Shown: positions 1 through 12,328, counted from the stretch's first letter. The stretch: 64,000 nt of DNA from Yersinia canariae (GCF_009831415.1 NZ_CP043727.1:1798001-1862000), one strand, 5' to 3'. Made by a program: numbers and translations. Notes: generated by a model not told the origin, from the letters alone.

Positions 1-354
1 CTGTGGTTCTATAACCCGTTTGTGGAGCAAGCCACGGCGACCTGGCTGAAAAATGCTACGGGCAATACGCCATTTATGCTTATCACCCGCAATAATCCAG
101 ATGATTGGAAACAATATAATGTGAAGCAGAAAGGTGACGATTTTGAGCTGACACCTAAAAGCGCAAGCGGCAATTTGAAGCAATTTGCTATTACCGTGAC
201 GCCAACGGGTACAATCAAAAGCTTTACTGCGGTTGAGCAAGACGGGCAGCGCAGCGCTTATATACTGAAAGGCCAGCAAAATAGTTCAGCGGATGCGAGT
301 AAATTCAAGTTTACCCTACCAAAGGGCGTAACGCTGGACGACCAGCGGCAGTGA
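1..354 (+). CDS. lolA: Outer-membrane lipoprotein carrier protein LolA (3' part)
   Basis: LolA is the periplasmic chaperone that takes lipoproteins from the LolCDE transporter and hands them to LolB at the outer membrane. The frame is open from base 1, before any start codon, and ends at TGA 352-354. This gives the last 117 residues of a protein usually near 200 residues. The signal peptide and N-terminal half lie outside the window. The visible part starts with a conserved [11 protein letters not shown] stretch and ends in a [12 protein letters not shown] strand near the C-terminus, as in enterobacterial LolA. rarA begins 7 bases downstream, the same order as in E. coli, so the two genes are probably co-transcribed. 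Confidence 0.93.
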   Translation: MWFYNPFVEQATATWLKNATGNTPFMLITRNNPDDWKQYNVKQKGDDFELTPKSASGNLKQFAITVTPTGTIKSFTAVEQDGQRSAYILKGQQNSSADASKFKFTLPKGVTLDDQRQ

Positions 355-361
355 GGTCAGT

Positions 362-1705
362 GTGAGTAATATGTCCCTCGATTTTTCCCAAAATGAGTTT
401 CAACCACTGGCCGCGCGGATGCGGCCTTTGACGTTGGAACAGTATATTGGCCAGCCGCATTTGCTGGCTCCGGGTAAACCGTTACCACGGGCAATCGTTG
501 CTGGGCAATTACACTCAATGATTCTTTGGGGACCACCGGGAACCGGTAAAACTACCTTGGCCGAAATTATTGGTCGCTATGGTCAGGCGGATGTTGAGCG
601 TATTTCTGCGGTAACCTCTGGTATTAAAGAAATTCGTGAGGCGATTGAGCGCGCACGGCAGAATCGTGATGCGGGGCGCAGGACAATTTTATTCGTCGAT
701 GAAGTCCATCGTTTTAATAAAAGTCAGCAAGATGCTTTTTTGCCTCATATTGAAGATGGCACTATCACTTTTATTGGGGCCACGACAGAAAACCCTTCAT
801 TTGAACTAAATTCGGCATTGCTCTCCAGAGCCAGGGTCTATTTGCTGAAAGCTCTCACCGCCGCAGATATCGAAAAAGTTATTGACCAGGCGATGTCAGA
901 CAGCAGCCGAGGTTATGGTGGGCAGAATATAAAACTGCCAGATGAAACCCGCCGAATGATGTCTGAATTGGTGGGTGGCGATGCGCGTCGGGCGTTGAAT
1001 AGCCTTGAAATGATGGCCGATATGGCAGAAATAGATGCCAATGGAACCCGGGTATTGACGCCTGATTTGTTGAAAGAAGTGTCGGGCGAGCGCAGTGCGC
1101 GCTTTGATAACAAAGGCGATCGTTACTACGATTTGATTTCAGCAGTCCATAAGTCTATTCGTGGATCTGCACCTGATGCAGCGTTGTATTGGTATGCACG
1201 AATTATCACGGCGGGCGGTGATCCGCTTTATGTTGCCCGACGTTTATTAGCCATTGCGTCGGAAGACGTCGGTAATGCTGATCCTCGCGCGATGCAAGTG
1301 GCTATATCTGCGTGGGACTGTTTTACTCGTGTTGGCCCGGCAGAAGGTGAGCGCGCGATTGCTCAGGCAATTGTTTATCTGGCCTGTGCGCCGAAAAGTA
1401 ATGCTGTTTACTCGGCGTTTAAAGCCGCAATGCAAGATGCACGTGATAAGCCAGATTTTGATGTACCGGAACATCTGCGCAACGCGCCGACCAAACTCAT
1501 GAAAGAAATGGGGCTGGGGGCTGAATACCGTTATGCCCATGATGAACAACATGCTTATGCCGCTGGCGAAAATTATTTCCCACCAGAAATGGCCTCTACC
1601 CGCTACTATTTACCGTCATCCCGAGGTCTGGAAGGGAAAATTGGTGAAAAGCTGGCATGGCTGGCTGAGCAGGATCAAAATAGCCCGATAAAACGCTACC
1701 GCTAG
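362..1705 (+). CDS. rarA: Replication-associated recombination protein A (AAA+ ATPase)
   Basis: RarA (MgsA) is a cytoplasmic AAA+ ATPase related to clamp-loader subunits and RuvB. It acts at stalled replication forks and opens duplex ends. The 447-residue protein has Walker A GPPGTGKT at residues 57-64, Walker B ending in DEVHRF near 113-118, and a sensor-like TTENPSFE stretch. The C-terminal half is the family's helical tetramerisation domain. The GTG start was chosen because it gives the family N-terminus MSNMSLDFS. The protein is full length. It sits 7 bases after lolA and is followed by a 243-base gap that contains an ERIC element before serS. Confidence 0.96.
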   Translation: MSNMSLDFSQNEFQPLAARMRPLTLEQYIGQPHLLAPGKPLPRAIVAGQLHSMILWGPPGTGKTTLAEIIGRYGQADVERISAVTSGIKEIREAIERARQNRDAGRRTILFVDEVHRFNKSQQDAFLPHIEDGTITFIGATTENPSFELNSALLSRARVYLLKALTAADIEKVIDQAMSDSSRGYGGQNIKLPDETRRMMSELVGGDARRALNSLEMMADMAEIDANGTRVLTPDLLKEVSGERSARFDNKGDRYYDLISAVHKSIRGSAPDAALYWYARIITAGGDPLYVARRLLAIASEDVGNADPRAMQVAISAWDCFTRVGPAEGERAIAQAIVYLACAPKSNAVYSAFKAAMQDARDKPDFDVPEHLRNAPTKLMKEMGLGAEYRYAHDEQHAYAAGENYFPPEMASTRYYLPSSRGLEGKIGEKLAWLAEQDQNSPIKRYR

Positions 1706-1799
1706 CCTTGCTGTTGCGGTAAGGTTAGCGCTATAACCACTTGGTAAGTGGCTGTTTACACCGCTTACAGCGTTAAATTTTCCCTTAATAACCATTTTA

Positions 1800-3241
<1,442 letters not shown>

Positions 3242-3269
3242 TAAAATCGATAGCCGAGCATCAATAATC

Positions 3270-3300
3270 AAAAAGCGCCTGCGGGCGCTTTTTTGTTTTT
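3270..3300 (+). terminator. Intrinsic terminator of serS
   Basis: A GC-rich stem AAGCGCC / GGGCGCTT with a short loop is followed by a run of seven or more T with one G interruption, 29 bases past the serS stop. Confidence 0.9.
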
Positions 3301-3436
3301 AAGTGTTGGCAAATAGAACAAAATACTCATTTAGCAACATATCGTGCTATTGCCCCACGCGAGGCAATTGACTTTTTTATCACCAGTGGCATGATGCGCT
3401 CACTTTCCTCCTTGTCCCGACGGCTTCAGTCTTATT

Positions 3437-4585
3437 ATGTCCGCATATTCTCGCCCGGTGCTGCTTTTGCTCTGTGGGCTTTTGCTATTTACGATTTCTA
3501 TCGCAGTTTTAAATACTTTGGTTCCCTTATGGTTATCTCATCAACAATTGCCGACCTGGCAAGTAGGGATGGTTAGCTCATCATACTTTAGCGGGAATCT
3601 GGTCGGGACGTTGATTGCTGGGCGGTTTATCCAACAACTTGGTTTTAATCGTAGCTACCATTATTCCTGTATTTTATTCGCGCTGGCGACGTGCGGGTTA
3701 ATGCTGTCGGTTGATTTTTGGAGCTGGCTGGGATGGCGCTTTTTTGCTGGTGTGGCTTGCGCATTAATATGGGTTATTGTCGAAAGCGCACTATTGCGCA
3801 GTGGTACGGTAACCAATCGAGGCCAACTGCTGGCGGCCTATATGATGGTTTATTATCTGGGAACTGTTACCGGGCAATTGCTCTTGGGTGTGGTCTCAAC
3901 CCAATTACTCAGTGTTATTCCGTGGGTCAGCGCGCTGGTCATTACGGCGATGCTGCCGCTGTTATTTGCTCACTTTTCCCATGAAGGGGGCAGTGACGTA
4001 CCACATATTGCCGTTTGGCCGATGTTGAAGCGACGTAGTGCGCGCTTGGGGATTAATGGCTGCATTATCTCCGGGGTGTTATTAGGTTCGCTCTATGGTC
4101 TGCTGCCGTTGTATTTATCTCATCAAGGAATGAGTGATGCGAGTGTCGGATGGTGGATGGCATTATTGGTCAGTTCTGGGATTATCGGGCAGTGGCCGAT
4201 AGGCAAAATGGCCGACCGCTACGGCCGTCTACTGGTGCTGCGCATTCAAGTATTTGTCGTGATCCTCGGCAGTGTCGCTATTCTGGGAAATTATGCGCTG
4301 GCCCCCGCATTATTCATTTTGGGATGTGCCGGTTTTACGCTTTATCCTGTCGCCATGGCATGGGCATGTGAAAAGGCCAGTGCCGATGAATTGGTCGCAA
4401 TGAATCAGGCATTATTAATGAGTTATACCATTGGTAGCCTGACCGGCCCGACCATGACTTCATTGCTGATGCAGCGTTATTCAGACAATCTATTGTTCAT
4501 CATGATTGCGGGGGTGGCTTTAGTGTATTTAATGATGTTGCTCCGCAAACCCGATCAGCAAAAAACGCCTTACGCGGCGATATAA
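3437..4585 (+). CDS. ycaD: MFS-type transporter YcaD
   Basis: This is an inner-membrane major facilitator of the YcaD/YfkF group; its substrate is unknown. The protein has 382 residues, the same as E. coli YcaD. About twelve hydrophobic segments run from residues 8-28 to the C-terminus. The inter-repeat motif [14 protein letters not shown] after the central loop is the MFS motif-A signature of the second half. A more charged loop (HEGGSDVPH) separates the two six-helix halves. The ATG at 3437 gives the family N-terminus [12 protein letters not shown]. The gene stands alone between the serS terminator and the convergent pflA. Family and position are clear; the transported compound is not. Confidence 0.92.
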   Translation: MSAYSRPVLLLLCGLLLFTISIAVLNTLVPLWLSHQQLPTWQVGMVSSSYFSGNLVGTLIAGRFIQQLGFNRSYHYSCILFALATCGLMLSVDFWSWLGWRFFAGVACALIWVIVESALLRSGTVTNRGQLLAAYMMVYYLGTVTGQLLLGVVSTQLLSVIPWVSALVITAMLPLLFAHFSHEGGSDVPHIAVWPMLKRRSARLGINGCIISGVLLGSLYGLLPLYLSHQGMSDASVGWWMALLVSSGIIGQWPIGKMADRYGRLLVLRIQVFVVILGSVAILGNYALAPALFILGCAGFTLYPVAMAWACEKASADELVAMNQALLMSYTIGSLTGPTMTSLLMQRYSDNLLFIMIAGVALVYLMMLLRKPDQQKTPYAAI

Positions 4586-4589
4586 TTGC

Positions 4590-4630
4590 CAAAAAAATGC
4601 CGCCAGCGGGTTACTTTGCATGGCGGCATG
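4590..4630 (-). terminator. Terminator shared by pflA and ycaD
   Basis: A stem ATGCCGCCA / TGGCGGCAT (9 pairs) lies between the convergent ycaD and pflA genes. Read on the minus strand it is followed by a run of T, so it should end the focA-pflB-pflA transcript. It may also stop ycaD read-through. Confidence 0.8.
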
Positions 4631-4660
4631 ATTAAACATCAGTGTGTCAATTGACGGCTA

Positions 4661-5401
4661 TCAGTAGATCACTTTGTGACCATAGCTTTCCAGAATACCT
4701 TTCACGCGGTCCATAATCTCCGCGGTAGGGGGCTTGACCCCATCCAGTTTGTATTCTTCACCCATGGCAATCCATTTGTGCTTACCAAGTTCATGGTAAG
4801 GCAGCAATTCGATTTTCTCGATATTGGTCATGTTCTGGGTAAACTCACCCAGCATATGGGCTGATTTATCATCATCTGACCAGCCCGGCACGACCACATA
4901 ACGAATCCAGGTTTTTTGATTGCGTTTTGCCAGATAGCGAGCAAATTCCAGTGTTCGGTGATTGGATACGCCGACCAGATTCTGATGCACGCTGTCATCC
5001 ATCTGCTTTAAATCCAGCATCACTAAATCTGTGGCATCCAGTAATTCATCAATGACGGGATCATAACGGCGCACAAAACCGTTGGTATCCAGACAAGTGT
5101 GAATACCTTCTTCGTGACAGGCGCGGAACCAATCACGGACAAACTCAGCCTGTAAGATGGCTTCGCCACCGGAGGCAGTGACACCACCACCAGAAGCATT
5201 CATAAAGTGGCGATAGGTAACGGCTTCTTTAACTAATTCTTCAACGGTAACTTCTTTGCCGCCGTGCGTGTCCCAAGTATCACGGTTATGGCAATACAGG
5301 CAGCGCATTAAGCAACCTTGAAAGAATACAATAAATCTAATCCCTGGGCCGTCAACGGTGCCACAGGATTCGAATGAGTGAATGCGGCCAAGTACGGACA
5401 T
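4661..5401 (-). CDS. pflA: Pyruvate formate-lyase 1-activating enzyme
   Basis: PflA is a radical SAM enzyme that abstracts a hydrogen from a glycine of PflB, switching the lyase on without oxygen. The 246-residue protein carries the radical SAM cysteine motif at C30, C34 and C37 (GCLMRCLYC), which binds the 4Fe-4S cluster. A glycine-rich SAM-binding region [11 protein letters not shown] follows at about 70-80. Length and sequence match the E. coli enzyme (246 residues). It is the last gene of focA-pflB-pflA, 93 bases after pflB, with a hairpin in the spacer that may lower its expression relative to pflB. Confidence 0.97.
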   Translation of the reverse strand: MSVLGRIHSFESCGTVDGPGIRFIVFFQGCLMRCLYCHNRDTWDTHGGKEVTVEELVKEAVTYRHFMNASGGGVTASGGEAILQAEFVRDWFRACHEEGIHTCLDTNGFVRRYDPVIDELLDATDLVMLDLKQMDDSVHQNLVGVSNHRTLEFARYLAKRNQKTWIRYVVVPGWSDDDKSAHMLGEFTQNMTNIEKIELLPYHELGKHKWIAMGEEYKLDGVKPPTAEIMDRVKGILESYGHKVIY

Positions 5402-5427
5402 TGCAGGTTACTCCAATACTGGATAAA

Positions 5428-5455
5428 TAAAGGCCCCACTAAGGTGGAGCCTTTT
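5428..5455 (-). terminator. Hairpin between pflB and pflA
   Basis: On the minus strand, AAAAGGCTCCACC pairs across a 3-4 base loop with GTGGGGCCTTT and is followed by TATTTAT. It lies within the pflB-pflA spacer, so it looks like a partial terminator that lets some transcripts reach pflA. A second small stem, TATACCT / AGGTATA, lies at 5475-5491, just after the pflB stop. Confidence 0.6.
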
Positions 5456-5494
5456 AGTCTAATCTATTTTAGTTATACCTGTAAGGTATAGAAC

Positions 5495-7777
5495 TTATAT
5501 TGACTGAGTGAATGTACGTGTAATGACATCCTGCTGCTGTTCTTTGGTCAGCGAGTTGAAACGAACGGCGTAGCCTGATACACGAATAGTCAATTGCGGA
5601 TATTTTTCCGGATTTTCCATCGCATCTAACAGCATTTCGCGGTTCATTACGTTCACGTTCAGGTGTTGACCACCTTCAATGGACGCCTCGTGATGGAAGT
5701 AACCATCCATCAGACCTGCCAAGTTAGCTTTACGAACTTCGTCGTCTTTACCCAGTGCGTTTGGCACGATAGAGAAGGTGTAAGAAATACCATCTTTCGC
5801 GTATGCAAACGGCAGTTTAGCAACAGAAGTCAGAGAGGCAACAGCACCTTTCTGGTCACGGCCGTGCATTGGGTTAGCACCTGGACCGAATGGAGCACCA
5901 GCGCGGCGGCCATCTGGAGTGTTACCCGTTTTCTTACCATAAACCACGTTAGAGGTAATGGTCAGCACAGACTGAGTTGCCACTGCACCACGGTAAGTAC
6001 GCAGCTTCTGAATTTTCTTCATGAAGCGCTCAACCAGGTCACAAGCGATGTCATCAACGCGTGAGTCGTTGTTACCAAACTGTGGATATTCGCCTTCGAT
6101 ATTGAAGTCGATAGCCAGGCCATCAGCATCACGAATGGTGCTTACTTTGGCATATTTGATAGCAGACAGGGAGTCAGCAGCAACAGACAGACCTGCGATA
6201 CCACACGCCATAGTACGGTAAACATCACGGTCATGCAGTGCCATCAGCGCAGCTTCATAGCTGTACTTGTCATGCATGTAGTGAATGATGTTCAGCGAGG
6301 TAACGTATTGTTTAGCCAGCCAATCCATAAAGTGATCCATGCGGTTCATGACTTTGTCATAGTCCAGCACTTCATCCATCATTGGCGCTTCTTTCGGGCC
6401 AACCTGGATCTTCATTTTTTCATCAACGCCGCCGTTAATTGCATACAACATGGTTTTCGCCAGGTTGGCACGCGCGCCGAAGAACTGCATTTGTTTACCG
6501 ACAATCATCGGGCTAACACAACATGCGATGGCATAGTCATCGTTGTTGAAGTCAGGACGCATCAGGTCATCGTTTTCATACTGTACAGATGAAGTATCGA
6601 TAGACACTTTAGCTGCATATTTTTTGAAGTTCAGTGGCAGTTTTTCAGACCACAGAATGGTCATGTTCGGCTCTGGAGACGGCCCCATGGTGTACAGGGT
6701 GTTCAAGAAGCGGAAGCTGGTTTTGGTCACCAGAGTACGGCCATCAACGCCCATACCTGCCAGAGACTCAGTTGCCCAGATTGGGTCACCAGAGAACAGC
6801 TCATCATACTCAGGGGTACGCAAGAAGCGAACCATACGCAGTTTCATCACCAAATGGTCAATCAGTTCCTGCGCTTCGATTTCAGTCAGTTTGCCTTCTT
6901 TCATGTCACGTTCGATGTAAACGTCAAGGAAAGTAGAAACACGACCGAAGGACATTGCAGCGCCGTTCTGAGATTTAACCGCAGCCAAATAGCCGAAGTA
7001 AGTCCACTGTACTGCTTCTTTAGCGTTAGTCGCTGGACCAGAGATATCACAACCATATTTGGCTGCCATTTCTTTGATTTGACCCAGAGCACGATGCTGT
7101 TCAGCAATTTCTTCGCGCAACTGGATAGTCATTTCCAGGTCTTTACCGTTTTCCAGGTCATCTTGTAAAGAGTTGAACTGAGCCAGTTTGTCTTTCATCA
7201 GGAAGTCGATACCGTAAACGGCTACACGACGATAGTCACCGATGATACGGCCACGGCCATACGCATCTGGCAAACCAGTCAGTACACCAGATTTACGGCA
7301 GTTCAGGATGTCTTTGGTATAAACGTCAAATACACCTTGGTTGTGCGTTTTGCGGTAATCGGTGAAGACTTTTTTCAGTTGTGGGTCAAGTTCGCGACCG
7401 TAAACTTTGCAAGAGCCTTCAACCATTTTGATGCCGCCGAATGGAATCAGGGCACGTTTCAATGGTTTTTCAGTCTGCAAACCAACGATGGTTTCCAGAT
7501 CTTTGTTGATATAGCCAGCATCATGAGAGGTGATGGTCGCTGCTACGTCGGTATCGAAATCAACTGGCGCATGGGTGCGGTTTTCCAGTTTGATACCTTC
7601 CATAACTTGCGCCCACAGCTTGTCGGTCGCTTCGGTAGGGCCGGCAAGGAAGGACTCATCGCCTTCATAAGGAGTGTAGTTTTTCTGGATGAAGTCACGA
7701 ACGTTGACTTCGTTCTGCCAATCACCTTGGGTAAAACCTTGCCATGCTTTGGCCAATTTTTCATTAAGTTCGGTCAT
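5495..7777 (-). CDS. pflB: Formate C-acetyltransferase (pyruvate formate-lyase)
   Basis: PflB is a homodimeric glycyl-radical enzyme. It converts pyruvate and CoA to acetyl-CoA and formate during anaerobic growth in the cytoplasm. The catalytic cysteine pair is in [11 protein letters not shown] (C418-C419 by alignment with the equally long E. coli enzyme). The radical glycine is in RVSGYAVRF near residue 734. At 760 residues the protein is full length. The start at 7777 gives MTELNEKLA with an AGGT ribosome-binding site just upstream. The 23-codon longer frame runs into the focA spacer and is not needed. It is 52 bases downstream of focA. Confidence 0.98.
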   Translation of the reverse strand: MTELNEKLAKAWQGFTQGDWQNEVNVRDFIQKNYTPYEGDESFLAGPTEATDKLWAQVMEGIKLENRTHAPVDFDTDVAATITSHDAGYINKDLETIVGLQTEKPLKRALIPFGGIKMVEGSCKVYGRELDPQLKKVFTDYRKTHNQGVFDVYTKDILNCRKSGVLTGLPDAYGRGRIIGDYRRVAVYGIDFLMKDKLAQFNSLQDDLENGKDLEMTIQLREEIAEQHRALGQIKEMAAKYGCDISGPATNAKEAVQWTYFGYLAAVKSQNGAAMSFGRVSTFLDVYIERDMKEGKLTEIEAQELIDHLVMKLRMVRFLRTPEYDELFSGDPIWATESLAGMGVDGRTLVTKTSFRFLNTLYTMGPSPEPNMTILWSEKLPLNFKKYAAKVSIDTSSVQYENDDLMRPDFNNDDYAIACCVSPMIVGKQMQFFGARANLAKTMLYAINGGVDEKMKIQVGPKEAPMMDEVLDYDKVMNRMDHFMDWLAKQYVTSLNIIHYMHDKYSYEAALMALHDRDVYRTMACGIAGLSVAADSLSAIKYAKVSTIRDADGLAIDFNIEGEYPQFGNNDSRVDDIACDLVERFMKKIQKLRTYRGAVATQSVLTITSNVVYGKKTGNTPDGRRAGAPFGPGANPMHGRDQKGAVASLTSVAKLPFAYAKDGISYTFSIVPNALGKDDEVRKANLAGLMDGYFHHEASIEGGQHLNVNVMNREMLLDAMENPEKYPQLTIRVSGYAVRFNSLTKEQQQDVITRTFTQSI

Positions 7778-7829
7778 AATGCATCTACCTTTTAATGTGA
7801 ATTTCTTCGAAAACCGTGAGCGGCCACAC

Positions 7830-8687
7830 TTAGTGTTGCTGGTCACCGCGCAGATAAATTACCCAGTAAGTCAAACCTACCAATAATCCGCCACCAATGA
7901 TGTTGCCGATAGTGACTGGGATCAGGTTATCAATAATAAAGTTACTTACGGTTAAGTTAGCAAATTGCTCTGGTGCTGCTCCTATGGATTGCCAAAACTC
8001 AGGCGACGCGAAGTTTTTAATCACAATACCCATAGGAATCATAAACATATTCGCGATGCTATGCTCAAAACCGCTGGCAACAAACATTCCCACCGGTAAA
8101 ATCATCGCAAACATCTTGTCCATTATGGTACGGCCGGAGTAACTCATCCAAACCGCCAGGCAAACCATTAAGTTAGCCAAAATACCCAAACATACTGCTT
8201 CTACAAAAGTATGGTGCAATTTGTGATCGGCAGTTTGTAAAACATTCAAACCCCATTGACCATTTGCAACAGTATGTTGGCCAGCGAACCAAATAAGGCA
8301 CACGAAAAATAGCGCACCGAACAGATTCCCAATATAGACATTAACCCAGTTGCATCCCAGTTGGCGCCAGGTAATACGGCCACTGGCTTTGGCGACAGTT
8401 GTTAGTACGGTAGAAGTGAAAAGATCACCACCACATACCACCACTAACATTAGCCCCAGGGAGAAACAAATACCACCCACCAACTTGGCAAAACCGAAAG
8501 GCACGCCTGCGGTTCCGGTAGTCGCTGTAATATAAAAAACAAACGCAATTGAAATAAACACACCGGCAGTAATCGCTAAATAAAAAGTTTTTAGCGGATG
8601 CTTGGTGGCTTTATAGACACCGGCATCTTCGGCTACTTTAGCCATTGCCGCAGGTAATAATGCATCGAAGGGGTTGTCAGCTTTCAC
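7830..8687 (-). CDS. focA: Formate channel FocA
   Basis: FocA is a pentameric inner-membrane formate/nitrite channel of the FNT family. It moves formate made by PflB out of the cell and back in as pH falls. The 285-residue length equals the E. coli protein. About six membrane segments are visible, as is the conserved pore stretch [15 protein letters not shown], whose His gates transport in studied FocA proteins. The N-terminal cytoplasmic helix begins [16 protein letters not shown]. It is the first gene of the focA-pflB-pflA operon, downstream of a 544-base AT-rich control region. Confidence 0.97.
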   Translation of the reverse strand: MKADNPFDALLPAAMAKVAEDAGVYKATKHPLKTFYLAITAGVFISIAFVFYITATTGTAGVPFGFAKLVGGICFSLGLMLVVVCGGDLFTSTVLTTVAKASGRITWRQLGCNWVNVYIGNLFGALFFVCLIWFAGQHTVANGQWGLNVLQTADHKLHHTFVEAVCLGILANLMVCLAVWMSYSGRTIMDKMFAMILPVGMFVASGFEHSIANMFMIPMGIVIKNFASPEFWQSIGAAPEQFANLTVSNFIIDNLIPVTIGNIIGGGLLVGLTYWVIYLRGDQQH

Positions 8688-8752
8688 ACTAACTCTCTCT
8701 TAAGGGTTAATAAAGCACAACGAGATACTAGCAAAGCAGTATAGCGTGAAAA

Positions 8753-8766
8753 TTGATATGGATCAT
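8753..8766 (-). promoter_or_regulatory. Probable FNR box upstream of focA
   Basis: TTGATATGGATCAT matches the FNR consensus TTGAT-N4-ATCAA at nine of ten defined positions and lies about 70 bases upstream of the focA start. It fits oxygen-responsive induction of the formate operon. Sequence match only. Confidence 0.6.
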
Positions 8767-9147
8767 ATTGCGCGAGTTTAGTTGGCGCTAAAACACTACA
8801 AAATGTGTGCTTAATGAGGTTAATTCATTGATTATTAAAGTGAAAAAATATTTTAATATTTACAAATAATTTTGATTGCGTTGTTTTAAAGCCGTTGAGA
8901 ACGTTAATTAAAAACAGTGTTTGTAGCTATTTTTATTATTCTTCGTCATTAAAAATTAACTATTTATTCACCTTTATGTTTGTTTTATCTGATTGGCAAA
9001 TAATGTTTGTTTAAAGGTGCTGTTTTTTACCCTAAGCGGCGTCAGAAAATAACGTTTTTTTATGACAAAAACAATTGCTAGCTTGAGCTATTTGTATTTT
9101 TATTCGTCAGAATAAATGCAGAAATTAATAGGCGAGAAATCTTGAGA

Positions 9148-9221
9148 TAAAAAAAGCGGCATTTGCCGCTTTTCTTGCTTGATGACTGCCCGACAAACAA
9201 ATAGCGGAGATCTGTCGGGCA
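9148..9221 (-). terminator. Terminator region of ycaO (two hairpins)
   Basis: Downstream of ycaO on the minus strand there is first a 9-pair stem TGCCCGACA / TGTCGGGCA (9187-9221). Then comes AAAGCGGC / GCCGCTTT with a 4-base loop (about 9149-9173), followed on the minus strand by a run of seven T. The second is a classic intrinsic terminator. The first may protect the transcript's 3' end. Confidence 0.8.
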
Positions 9222-9231
9222 ATGTGATTAC

Positions 9232-10995
9232 TTACTTTTTATCCCAATAACGGCGTTTCGCCGCCTGCAATTTAGCATAAGCACCCAGCAGAGCCTGATG
9301 TGCCGGGAGGGCTTTGAGATCTTCATCAACACTGAATAAGCTGTTAAAGCGCTCCTCACCAGCAATGGCCGCAGATGCAGCCTCTAGCGCTTCCTGACCA
9401 TACATTTTCACAAAAGCACCATAATACTGGGCTGCATCGCGGTCTGGCTCTTGGGTCAGCAACAGCAGTGTTTGCAGGCAACGGTAATAATTAGCCTGTT
9501 TTGCGCTGAAGACTGAAGAGTTGAAGTCTTGCGTCCATTCCACCCAAATCAGTGCTTGTTCCAAATCGCCGCCCGCTAAGGCCAGCATGGATTTCAACTC
9601 GCCAACCCGCAGTGTGTACCAGCCATTATCTTTACCGGAGGCAATGCCCAGTAGCTCACGGACGCGGGCAAAATCATCCAACCCTTCATCATCCAAGGCC
9701 TGAATGAGTTCCAGATACTGTTCTGGCTGCCAATCACTGTCTGGCAGAGCCAGCAAGGTATCACGCAGGTGTACGCCCATAGTGTTGTTTGCCATCAGCA
9801 GATCTTCGGCAGGGTAGATATCAGACATCCCCGGCACCAAAATTCGGCAAGCATAAACATCCAGATGCTCATAATCGGCAATGTACACTTCGGCGTCTTC
9901 CTGCTTGAAGATGGCCATTAACGTGGCGAACTCTTCTTCTGTGGTGCCTTTAAAGCTCCAATCTACGAATGGATAGTCGGCGTCTTCTTTAAACATATCC
10001 CAGCTGATTAAGCCGCTTGAATCAATAAAGTGTGTTTCCAGATTGGTATGCTCAGCGACTTCTTCATCATCAAAGGTTGGTGCGGTGAATACATCCAAGT
10101 CTTTGAGGCTGCGGCCTTGCAGCAGCTCAGTTACGGTACGCTCAAGGGCAACACCGAAGTCTGGGTGTGCGCCAAATGAAGCAAAACAAGTCCCATTTGA
10201 TGGGTTAAACAGCACCACACAAATGACCGGATATTTGCCACCCAAAGAGGCATCGTAAGAGAGGATTGGGAAACCTTCCTCTTCCAGTTTGGCAATCGCC
10301 TCCACCACACCCGGATAGCGATTTAACACCTCGGCTGGGATTTCCGGCAAGCTAATAGATTCGGCGATAATGCGGTTTTTCACTGAGCGTTCAAACACTT
10401 CGGACAATGCCTGCACGCGGGCTTCATTAGCCGTATTCCCCGCAGACATGCCATTAGAAACATACAGATTGCCGATAATATTCATTGGAATATAGACGGT
10501 TTCTAAATCTGATTGGCGGGTGAATGGCAGAGAGCAAATGCCGCGCGCAGCATTCCCTGACTGCAAATCCACCAGATCACTGGCGACCAGTTCATTTTCC
10601 GGATCGTAAAACGCCAGCAGGCGCTCATCCAAAATACCTTCCGGCAACAAATCATCTTCTGGAATTGGGAACCATTTCTCATTCGGGTAGTGAACGAAAT
10701 CACCTTCAGTAATGGCTTTGCCCAAGTAGAAATCGGCGAAGAAATAGTTAGTGGATAAGCGCTCGAAGTATTCACCCAAGGCCGATGCCAGTGCTGCTTT
10801 TTTGCTGGCACCTTTGCCATTGGTAAAGCACAGCGGGCAATCGCGGTCGCGGATATGTACCGACCAAACGTGAGGAACTGGGTTCAGCCAGGAGGCTTCT
10901 TCAATATTAAAACCGAGGTCACTCAGTTTTTGCTGAAAGCGGGAGATGGAGTCTTCCAGCGCGGCGTCTTTGCCGGGAATAAAGGTTTGGGTCAT
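9232..10995 (-). CDS. ycaO: YcaO, ATP-dependent cyclodehydratase-family protein
   Basis: This is the E. coli YcaO type, the founding member of the YcaO superfamily, which binds ATP to activate amide bonds. The E. coli protein has been linked to RimO-dependent methylthiolation of ribosomal protein S12; its exact reaction is unsettled. The 587-residue protein has the N-terminal YcaO domain with the GKGASKKAALASALGEYFER stretch near residues 60-80 and a second ATP-site region ARVQALSEVFER. The C-terminal third is helical and resembles TPR repeats. ATG 10995 gives MTQTFIPGKDA; a GTG three codons upstream is the alternative. No thiazole/oxazole partner gene lies nearby, as expected for this stand-alone type. 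Confidence 0.95.
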   Translation of the reverse strand: MTQTFIPGKDAALEDSISRFQQKLSDLGFNIEEASWLNPVPHVWSVHIRDRDCPLCFTNGKGASKKAALASALGEYFERLSTNYFFADFYLGKAITEGDFVHYPNEKWFPIPEDDLLPEGILDERLLAFYDPENELVASDLVDLQSGNAARGICSLPFTRQSDLETVYIPMNIIGNLYVSNGMSAGNTANEARVQALSEVFERSVKNRIIAESISLPEIPAEVLNRYPGVVEAIAKLEEEGFPILSYDASLGGKYPVICVVLFNPSNGTCFASFGAHPDFGVALERTVTELLQGRSLKDLDVFTAPTFDDEEVAEHTNLETHFIDSSGLISWDMFKEDADYPFVDWSFKGTTEEEFATLMAIFKQEDAEVYIADYEHLDVYACRILVPGMSDIYPAEDLLMANNTMGVHLRDTLLALPDSDWQPEQYLELIQALDDEGLDDFARVRELLGIASGKDNGWYTLRVGELKSMLALAGGDLEQALIWVEWTQDFNSSVFSAKQANYYRCLQTLLLLTQEPDRDAAQYYGAFVKMYGQEALEAASAAIAGEERFNSLFSVDEDLKALPAHQALLGAYAKLQAAKRRYWDKK

Positions 10996-11143
10996 TGTCT
11001 TCACTTTTTGGCGGTACTAAAAACGCGCAATCATACGGGGTTTTAGTTAATAGCTCCATGTATTCCTAAAGCACAGCAAATGTCACAGTTTTGATGTGGA
11101 TATTCCGGATAATTCACTAGCTTATAAATAATGGAGTCATAAT

Positions 11144-12181
11144 ATGAAATCTATAAAGCTAACTGTCTTAGCCGGAATCTTAGCAGGGATCAGCGGTTCG
11201 GCCTTTGCTCTGCCTAATATTACCCTATTGGCAACCGGGGGAACTATCGCCGGTGGCGGCGATTCAGCCACTAAATCTAACTATACTGCGGGCAAACTGG
11301 GGGTTGATGCTCTGGTCAACGCCGTGCCGGAAATGAAAAAACTCGCCAATATTCAAGGTGAGCAAGTTGTGAATATTGGTTCTCAGGATATGAATGACGA
11401 GGTCTGGCTGAAGTTGGCCAAAAAAATTAATGCTGATTGTGCCAAAACTGATGGATTCGTCATTACCCATGGGACTGACACATTGGAGGAAACTGCCTAT
11501 TTTCTCGACTTAACCGTCAATTGTGATAAACCCGTGGTGATGGTGGGGGCAATGCGCCCGGCTACAGCGCTGGGCGCTGACGGCCCGCTGAATCTCTACA
11601 ACGCCGTGGTGGTCGCCAGTGACCCTAACTCCGCTAAACGCGGCGTGCTGGTAGCAATGAATGACACGGTGTTAACCGGGCGTGATGTGATGAAAACCAA
11701 CACCACCTCGGTGCAAACTTTCCAGTCACCCAATACCGGCCCACTAGGCTATATCTATGATGGCAAAGTGAATTATCTGCACCAGCCCGCGCCACGGCAG
11801 CCCGCGTTTGATATCAGTAAACTGAATGAGTTACCGAAAGTCGGCATTATTTATAACTATGCGAATGCCTCTGACCTACCGGCTAAAGCATTGATTACTG
11901 ACGGCTATAAAGGGATTGTCAGCGCCGGTGTGGGCAATGGTAACCTTTATCATTCGGTGTTCGATACATTGGCAACGGCGGCACATAATGGCGTGGCCGT
12001 GGTGCGGTCATCCCGCGTACCCACCGGCTCTACCACCGAAGATGCTGAAGTTGATGATACCAAATATGGGTTTGTTGCTTCTGGCTCACTCAATCCACAA
12101 AAAGCACGGGTATTGCTGCAATTAGCATTAACCCAAACACAAAAACCACAAGAAATTCAAAAATTATTCCATCAGTATTGA
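11144..12181 (+). CDS. ansB: Periplasmic L-asparaginase II
   Basis: AnsB hydrolyses asparagine to aspartate and ammonia in the periplasm. The 345-residue precursor has a signal peptide cut after SAFA at about residue 22. The mature part begins LPNITLLATGGTIAG. The nucleophilic Thr is at precursor 34 (mature 12) in TGGTIAG, and the second catalytic triad is in HGTDTLEE near 110-117. Upstream, TTGATGTGGATAT partly resembles an FNR box, and E. coli ansB is activated by FNR and CRP. A strong terminator follows. The gene lies between ycaO and ycaP, which are adjacent in E. coli, so it was inserted here or lost there. Confidence 0.95.
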   Translation: MKSIKLTVLAGILAGISGSAFALPNITLLATGGTIAGGGDSATKSNYTAGKLGVDALVNAVPEMKKLANIQGEQVVNIGSQDMNDEVWLKLAKKINADCAKTDGFVITHGTDTLEETAYFLDLTVNCDKPVVMVGAMRPATALGADGPLNLYNAVVVASDPNSAKRGVLVAMNDTVLTGRDVMKTNTTSVQTFQSPNTGPLGYIYDGKVNYLHQPAPRQPAFDISKLNELPKVGIIYNYANASDLPAKALITDGYKGIVSAGVGNGNLYHSVFDTLATAAHNGVAVVRSSRVPTGSTTEDAEVDDTKYGFVASGSLNPQKARVLLQLALTQTQKPQEIQKLFHQY

Positions 12182-12196
12182 TATAGCCAATCTTTG

Positions 12197-12226
12197 ACGG
12201 AGGCTTCGGCCTCCGTATCTATTTAT
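12197..12226 (+). terminator. Intrinsic terminator of ansB
   Basis: A perfect 8-pair stem ACGGAGGC / GCCTCCGT closes on a stable TTCG tetraloop and is followed by ATCTATTTATT, 16 bases past the ansB stop. Confidence 0.85.
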
Positions 12227-12328
12227 TACCTGCAATCTGAAATAAAAACGCTAATCCCTTCAACCCGCTACCTTTAATGGCAGTGCGGTGATGGTTTTCT
12301 ACCTTTTTAGACAGCAGGATAACAATAA

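Larger units (their letters stand above)
8688..9231 (-). promoter_or_regulatory. AT-rich control region upstream of focA-pfl
   Basis: This 544-base gap lies between the divergent 5' end of focA and the 3' end of ycaO. It has no plausible gene. The part next to focA is very AT-rich, with many TTAAT/ATTAA tracts of the type bound by ArcA, IHF or H-NS. In E. coli the matching region carries several promoters controlled by FNR, ArcA and IHF; the same role is inferred here from position and composition. The ycaO-side end holds two hairpins, listed separately. Confidence 0.65.

Noticed and set aside
7337..7795. Plus-strand 152-codon frame inside pflB
   Set aside because: A shadow of the highly biased pflB codons on the opposite strand. 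It has no ribosome-binding site and no family.
5495..7846. 783-codon frame read as a longer PflB
   Set aside because: The extra 23 codons run over the focA-pflB spacer and lack the family N-terminus. The length from 7777 equals the E. coli enzyme.
9232..10995. ycaO as part of a thiazole/oxazole-modified peptide cluster
   Set aside because: It is the stand-alone E. coli YcaO type in its conserved place, with no precursor peptide, dehydrogenase or docking protein nearby.
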